Assembly (NCBI GenBank): GCA_036251935.1
Contig: CP133967.1
Location: forward strand, 277,488-341,487
Origin: Orbaceae bacterium lpD04
Lineage (GTDB): Bacteria; Pseudomonadota; Gammaproteobacteria; Enterobacterales; Orbaceae
Direction of reading: 5' to 3'
Length of the DNA stretch: 64,000 nt
In this document: in pieces, positions 59,857-64,000 of the stretch
How the letters are laid out: each line of letters opens with the position of its first letter
Numbering within the stretch: position 1 is the first letter of the stretch
Position numbers and translations under genes: made by a program
Notes under the pieces: generated by a model
Database searches by the model: none
Told to the model about the DNA's origin: nothing
What the model saw: only the letters and a program-made list of their open reading frames with translations

Positions 59857-61575
59857 ATGCCACAGATTTCCAGACAAGAGTATAACGGTTTATTCGGTCC
59901 AACCGTCGGCGATAAAATTCGGCTAGGCGATACTAATTTATATGTTGAAATAGAAAAAGATTTACGTGGTTACGGGGAAGAATCGGTTTATGGTGGTGGT
60001 AAATCCTTACGTGATGGTATGGGAGCAAATAATACCTTAACAAGCGATAACGGTGTACTTGATTTAGTTATCACAAATGTCACTATTGTTGATGCATGTT
60101 TAGGTGTAATTAAGGCTGACGTTGGGATCAAAGATGGCAAAATTGTAGGTGTTGGTAAAAGCGGTAACCCTAACCTTCAAGATAATATTACTCCCGGTAT
60201 GGTTGTTGGCGTTGCAACAGATGCCATTTCAGGTGAACATTTAATTCTAACTGCGGCTGGCATTGATAGCCATATTCATTTAATTTCTCCACAGCAGGCA
60301 TATGCCGCATTATCAAATGGGGTCACCACTTTTTTTGGTGGCGGGATAGGGCCAACAGATGGGACAAATGGTACAACAGTAACCGCTGGCCCATGGAATA
60401 TGCGTGCAATGTTACGTGCCATTGAAGGTTTACCAATTAATGTTGGGCTTTTAGGTAAAGGTAACTCTTATGCTAGGGGGCCCTTAATTGAGCAGTTAGT
60501 TGCAGGCGCGGCCGGTTTAAAGGTTCATGAGGACTGGGGCGCAACAGGTAACGCCATTCGCCATGCACTGCGCATTGCTGATGAATTTGATATTCAAGTT
60601 GCGGTCCATACTGATAGCTTGAATGAAGGGGGATATGTTGAAGATACGATTGAGGCTTTTGAGGGCAGGACGATTCATACCTTCCATACTGAAGGCGCGG
60701 GCGGTGGCCATGCTCCGGATATTATAAAAGTTGTCAGTCAGCCTAATGTTTTACCGAGTTCGACAAATCCAACATTACCATTTGGTATTAATAGCCAAGC
60801 TGAATTATTTGATATGATTATGGTATGCCATAATTTAAATCCTAATGTGCCATCAGATGTCTCTTTTGCTGAAAGCCGAGTACGTCCTGAGACAATTGCC
60901 GCAGAAAATGTATTACATGATATGGGCGCTATTTCGATGTTTTCCAGTGACTCCCAAGCAATGGGGCGAGTAGGCGAAAACTGGCTACGTATTGTGCAAA
61001 CAGCTAACGCAATGAAAGCTGCTCGAGGTAAGTTACCTGAAGACGCTGCAGGCAATGATAATTTCCGCGTTCTACGCTATGTTGCGAAAATCACGATTAA
61101 CCCAGCTATTGCACAAGGTATAAGTCATGTCTTGGGCTCTATTGAGGTAGGTAAAATGGCTGATCTGGTTCTTTGGGAGCCACGTTTTTTTGGTGCTAAA
61201 CCAAAAATGGTGATCAAAGGTGGCATGATTAACTGGGCTGCTATGGGAGATCCTAATGCATCATTACCAACGCCACAACCCGTCTTCTATCGGCCGATGT
61301 TTGGGGCGATGGGTAAAACAGTCAATGATACGAGTGTTACCTTTGTTTCTCAAGTGGCATTAGACGATGGTATCAAAGAAAAAGCAGGTTTAGAACGTCA
61401 AGTTATTGCGGTAAATAATTGCCGAGCAATTGGTAAACGCGATCTGGTGCGCAATAGTAACACGCCAAATATTGAAGTTGATCCTGAAACATTTGCCGTA
61501 AAAGTAAATGGTGAGCATGCAACATGTCAGCCAATTGTTGAGGCATCAATGAATCAACGTTATTTCTTTAGTTAA
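59857..61575 (+). CDS. ureC: Urease subunit alpha (catalytic)
   Basis: UreC hydrolyses urea to ammonia and carbamate at a bis-nickel site in the cytosol. The 572 residues carry all active-site groups: SHIHLISP (two Ni His), GLKVHEDWG with the carbamylated Lys222, [23 protein letters not shown] (Ni His), the mobile flap [20 protein letters not shown] with its Cys replaced (VCHNLN has Cys nearby), and [12 protein letters not shown] with the Ni Asp. Order and length match enterobacterial ureases. It follows ureB by 65 bp. Confidence 0.98.
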   Translation: MPQISRQEYNGLFGPTVGDKIRLGDTNLYVEIEKDLRGYGEESVYGGGKSLRDGMGANNTLTSDNGVLDLVITNVTIVDACLGVIKADVGIKDGKIVGVGKSGNPNLQDNITPGMVVGVATDAISGEHLILTAAGIDSHIHLISPQQAYAALSNGVTTFFGGGIGPTDGTNGTTVTAGPWNMRAMLRAIEGLPINVGLLGKGNSYARGPLIEQLVAGAAGLKVHEDWGATGNAIRHALRIADEFDIQVAVHTDSLNEGGYVEDTIEAFEGRTIHTFHTEGAGGGHAPDIIKVVSQPNVLPSSTNPTLPFGINSQAELFDMIMVCHNLNPNVPSDVSFAESRVRPETIAAENVLHDMGAISMFSSDSQAMGRVGENWLRIVQTANAMKAARGKLPEDAAGNDNFRVLRYVAKITINPAIAQGISHVLGSIEVGKMADLVLWEPRFFGAKPKMVIKGGMINWAAMGDPNASLPTPQPVFYRPMFGAMGKTVNDTSVTFVSQVALDDGIKEKAGLERQVIAVNNCRAIGKRDLVRNSNTPNIEVDPETFAVKVNGEHATCQPIVEASMNQRYFFS

Positions 61576-61656
61576 TATTGTTGATGAATGAAGTATTTTC
61601 AATGTCCTACTTCTACCTGCTAAAAAGCAGGTAGAATTAACATAAAAGGTAATAGA

Positions 61657-62325
61657 ATGATCATTATTGAGCATATTCTTGGAAATATTAAAAAAGATGC
61701 TGTTTGGCAAGAAATCAGTAAAAATGCGCAAGTTGATATGTTGATCCTTGACCAGCGAGAAGCCCAAAAAAGTCGTTGCCGTAAAAATACTGAACAGGGG
61801 CTAGATATTGGTATCGCTTTAGATCGTAATATCCTTCTTTCTGATGGTGATGTTATTTTATTTGATGAAACTACCCATAAAATGATTGTTGTGCAAATTT
61901 CCTTACGTGATGTCATGATGGTTAATTTGCAGCACCTTAAAAATTTAAATTCTGACGAGCAAATTCGCATTAGTTTTGAGCTTGGGCATGCATTAGGTAA
62001 TCAGCACTGGAAAGCAGTATTGAAAGATAATTGTGTTTACGTGCCGTTAACCGTTAGTGAAAAGGTCATGGAGTCGGTAATGCGAACACATGGTTTTGCA
62101 AATGAAACGTTCGCTTTTGTCAAAGGTGAAAGCATTTTACCTAAGTTGACACACTCCGAGGCGCGCTTATTATTTGGCGGTGCGGAGGATACCGATACAC
62201 ATGTCCATGTCGAAATTGGGCATATTCATCAACAGGCACATAATCACAGCCATGACCAAGATCATCCTCATAACCATAAACACGGTCATACCCATATACA
62301 CAAGCATACCCATAATAACGGATAG
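61657..62325 (+). CDS. ureE: Urease accessory metallochaperone UreE
   Basis: UreE delivers nickel to the urease maturation complex. The 222 residues have the peptide-binding N-terminal domain (to ~75), the metal-binding domain ([18 protein letters not shown], with metal His at GNQHW), and a C-terminal tail (~185-222) with more than fifteen histidines in HxH spacing (for example [18 protein letters not shown]). The His-rich tail should store nickel. It is 81 bp after ureC and 23 bp before ureF. Confidence 0.95.
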   Translation: MIIIEHILGNIKKDAVWQEISKNAQVDMLILDQREAQKSRCRKNTEQGLDIGIALDRNILLSDGDVILFDETTHKMIVVQISLRDVMMVNLQHLKNLNSDEQIRISFELGHALGNQHWKAVLKDNCVYVPLTVSEKVMESVMRTHGFANETFAFVKGESILPKLTHSEARLLFGGAEDTDTHVHVEIGHIHQQAHNHSHDQDHPHNHKHGHTHIHKHTHNNG

Positions 62326-62348
62326 ATCCTAAGAGCAAGGAATATGCG

Positions 62349-63035
62349 ATGAATGCATCTGACCTAATTAAGATTATGCAATTTGGTGACTCAGCCTTAC
62401 CAATAGGGGCATTTACTTTTTCAAATGGTGTTGAGTCTGCGATCCAAAAGGGCATTGTACATGATAAACATACATTAAAATCATTTGTTGCCACATCTCT
62501 TAACGTTGCGGCAAATTCAGATTGTATTGCCGTTGTTGCAGCGCACCGCGCTGCAACTGCTCAAGATCATGATGCATTAGTGAAAATAGACTGGGCGGTG
62601 CATAACCGCAAGCTTAATGAAGAAGCTCGCCTAATGACGACTCGGATGGGGAAAAAATTAGCCGAAATTTCAGTACATATTTTTGAAAGTCAGCTAATTA
62701 CATGGTGGCTTACACAAATAAAGAATGATTCATCGCCCGGTACTCAGCCAGTAGCTCAAGCCATTGTAATGGCTGAGCAAGGAATTGAGGAGCAAGATGT
62801 GGTTGTGATGCATCAATACGGGATCGCCATGACAATTTTAAGCGCTGCAATGAGGTTAATGAGAATTACACATTACGAGACGCAGCAAATTTTGTTTGAA
62901 TTAAATGATGATATTCAAACATATTGTGACATTGCCGCAAGTGGTAATATTGAGCATATGGCTTCTTATGTACCGGTGATTGATGTTTTAGCTGCGCTAC
63001 ATACAAAATCATTTGTTCGCTTATTTATGAACTAA
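62349..63035 (+). CDS. ureF: Urease accessory protein UreF
   Basis: UreF is an all-helical protein that works with UreD and UreG in nickel insertion. The 228 residues show the family pattern [27 protein letters not shown] at the N-terminus and an ESQLITWWL region, and end with [13 protein letters not shown]. The start ATG at 62349 has an AGAGCAAGGAAT ribosome region. Confidence 0.93.
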   Translation: MNASDLIKIMQFGDSALPIGAFTFSNGVESAIQKGIVHDKHTLKSFVATSLNVAANSDCIAVVAAHRAATAQDHDALVKIDWAVHNRKLNEEARLMTTRMGKKLAEISVHIFESQLITWWLTQIKNDSSPGTQPVAQAIVMAEQGIEEQDVVVMHQYGIAMTILSAAMRLMRITHYETQQILFELNDDIQTYCDIAASGNIEHMASYVPVIDVLAALHTKSFVRLFMN

Positions 63036-63065
63036 GGGTTTAACTAACATTTTTGAGGAAAGATA

Positions 63066-63698
63066 ATGAAAAAAATGACTCGAATCGGTATTGGTGGGCC
63101 TGTTGGTTCAGGTAAAACAGCAATTATTGAAGTAATTACTCCAATCTTAATTGAACGCGGGATCAAGCCACTAATCATTACTAATGATATAGTCACTACT
63201 GAAGATGCTAAGCAAGTAAAACGAACATTAAAAGGCATTTTAGATGAGGATAAGATTTTAGGTGTTGAAACCGGCGCATGCCCTCATACTGCCGTTCGTG
63301 AAGATCCGAGTATGAATATCGCAGCCGTTGAAGATATGGAGGCGCGTTTCCCTGATAGTGACGTAATTATGATTGAAAGTGGTGGGGATAATTTGACGTT
63401 AACATTTAGCCCTGCACTGGCTGATTTTTACATCTATGTTATTGATGTTGCTGAAGGTGAAAAAATTCCACGTAAGAACGGCCCAGGATTAGTACAAGCT
63501 GATATTTTAGTCATTAATAAAATCGATTTAGCTCCTTATGTTGGCGCAAGCCTTGATGTGATGGAACATGATACAAAAGTAGTTAGGGGTGATCGTCCAT
63601 ACGTTATGACTAATTGTAAAACTGGCCAAGGAGTTATTGAACTCGTTGATATGATAATGGATAAATTTCTTTTTACTCATCAAGCAACAAAGGCTTGA
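63066..63698 (+). CDS. ureG: Urease accessory GTPase UreG
   Basis: UreG is a SIMIBI GTPase that drives nickel insertion into urease. The 210 residues have P-loop GGPVGSGKTA (~9-18), the metal-binding CPH motif in GACPHTAVREDPS, IESGGDNLT, and NKIDLAPYVGA (guanine specificity). The ribosome site GAGGAAAG precedes the ATG. It is 30 bp after ureF and its stop is 2 bp before ureD. Confidence 0.98.
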   Translation: MKKMTRIGIGGPVGSGKTAIIEVITPILIERGIKPLIITNDIVTTEDAKQVKRTLKGILDEDKILGVETGACPHTAVREDPSMNIAAVEDMEARFPDSDVIMIESGGDNLTLTFSPALADFYIYVIDVAEGEKIPRKNGPGLVQADILVINKIDLAPYVGASLDVMEHDTKVVRGDRPYVMTNCKTGQGVIELVDMIMDKFLFTHQATKA

Positions 63699-63700
63699 GC

Positions 63701-64000
63701 ATGACTAAATTACGGGCTGAAATTGCAAATACCCCAACACGCTTAAAGGCTCATAAATTAGGCGATGATGCCCCCGAACTTGCAAACTATCAAGATGAAC
63801 CTAAGCAAATGCAAAGTGGCGCTATTGGTAAAAGTGGTTACTTAAAATTAAGGTTTGCTAGTGGTGAATATCGTAGTGAACTCGTTGAAATGGAGCGCCG
63901 AGTACCTTCGCTAGTACAAAAAGCATTATATTGGGATGAATTCATGCCACAATTACCTTGCGTAACTATGATTTCAACCTCTGGAAGCTTGTTACAAGGT
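63701..64000 (+). CDS. ureD: Urease accessory protein UreD, 5' part
   Basis: The frame is open from the ATG at 63701 to the window end (100 codons). The translation contains QSGAIGKSGYLKLRFASGEYRSELVEMERRVPSLVQKALYWDEFMPQLPCVTMISTSGSLLQG in scattered family positions; the RRVP...VQKALY and SGSLLQGD-type segments are typical of UreD/UreH. UreD binds UreC and channels nickel from UreG. Placing ureD last rather than before ureA differs from Klebsiella ureDABCEFG and from Proteus. Confidence 0.92.
   Translation, partial: MTKLRAEIANTPTRLKAHKLGDDAPELANYQDEPKQMQSGAIGKSGYLKLRFASGEYRSELVEMERRVPSLVQKALYWDEFMPQLPCVTMISTSGSLLQG

Overview
The window is AT-rich chromosomal DNA of a gammaproteobacterium. 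Gene content, the AT-rich base use, the 16S sequence and an Escherichia-like order of several blocks (trmO-metQIN-gmhB-rrn, groESL-fxsA, yajC-secDF) point to an enteric relative. I infer the Orbales (Orbus/Gilliamella-like insect-gut bacteria) with moderate confidence; a 16S search would settle it. There are no insertion sequences, phage genes or CRISPR arrays.

Layout: (1) 306-4068, a secreted Sel1-repeat protein convergent with ppc. (2) 4608-10604, nuoJKLMN, the membrane-arm half of respiratory complex I, without nuoA-I beside it. NuoJ, NuoK, NuoL and NuoM have lost many of the charged residues that form the proton paths, while NuoN keeps its own. (3) 10715-14198, yajC-secD-secF and a tRNA-Ala(GGC). 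(4) 14629-19277, a small secreted protein, trmO, the MetJ-controlled methionine importer metNIQ, and gmhB. (5) 19305-26626, an rRNA locus in which a Tat-exported aminotransferase gene lies between the 16S-tRNA-Ile-tRNA-Ala part and the 23S-5S part. The 23S part has what looks like its own rrn-type promoter, a boxB-like hairpin and boxA. (6) 26782-34741, a CpxRA-type two-component system, a VanY-type peptidase, rlmN, pilW, mntP, groESL with a sigma-32 promoter, and fxsA. (7) 34941-41209, tRNA-Phe, two orphan genes, an MFS exporter with a divergent LysR regulator, rlmA, a lipoprotein and an exported SurE. (8) 41526-57914, a co-directional cluster of eleven genes, described below. (9) 58025-64000, mdaB and a urease operon ureABCEFGD whose last gene runs off the window.

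The most interesting region is 41526-57914. It begins with srfA-srfB-srfC (a bitopic membrane protein, an Hsp70/actin-fold ATPase and a dynamin-like GTPase). It continues with a second bitopic membrane protein, a periplasmic SH3/vWA protein, a LolD-type ABC ATPase, an FtsX-type permease, a periplasmic FGE/SUMF1-domain protein, two coiled-coil lipoproteins and a membrane-anchored vWA protein. The ATPase-permease-FGE-lipoprotein block matches the TagT-TagS-TagR-TagQ sensor that, in Pseudomonas type VI secretion, works upstream of the kinase PpkA, whose periplasmic part is a vWA domain. Here no type VI structural gene, kinase or phosphatase is present, and the sensor is joined to SrfABC instead. 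I infer an envelope-spanning machine in which a Tag/vWA sensor controls, or is controlled by, a cytosolic ATPase/GTPase pair.

The rest is core physiology: anaplerosis (ppc), protein export (secDF-yajC), envelope stress (cpxRA), chaperones, and nitrogen acquisition and acid resistance through urease.
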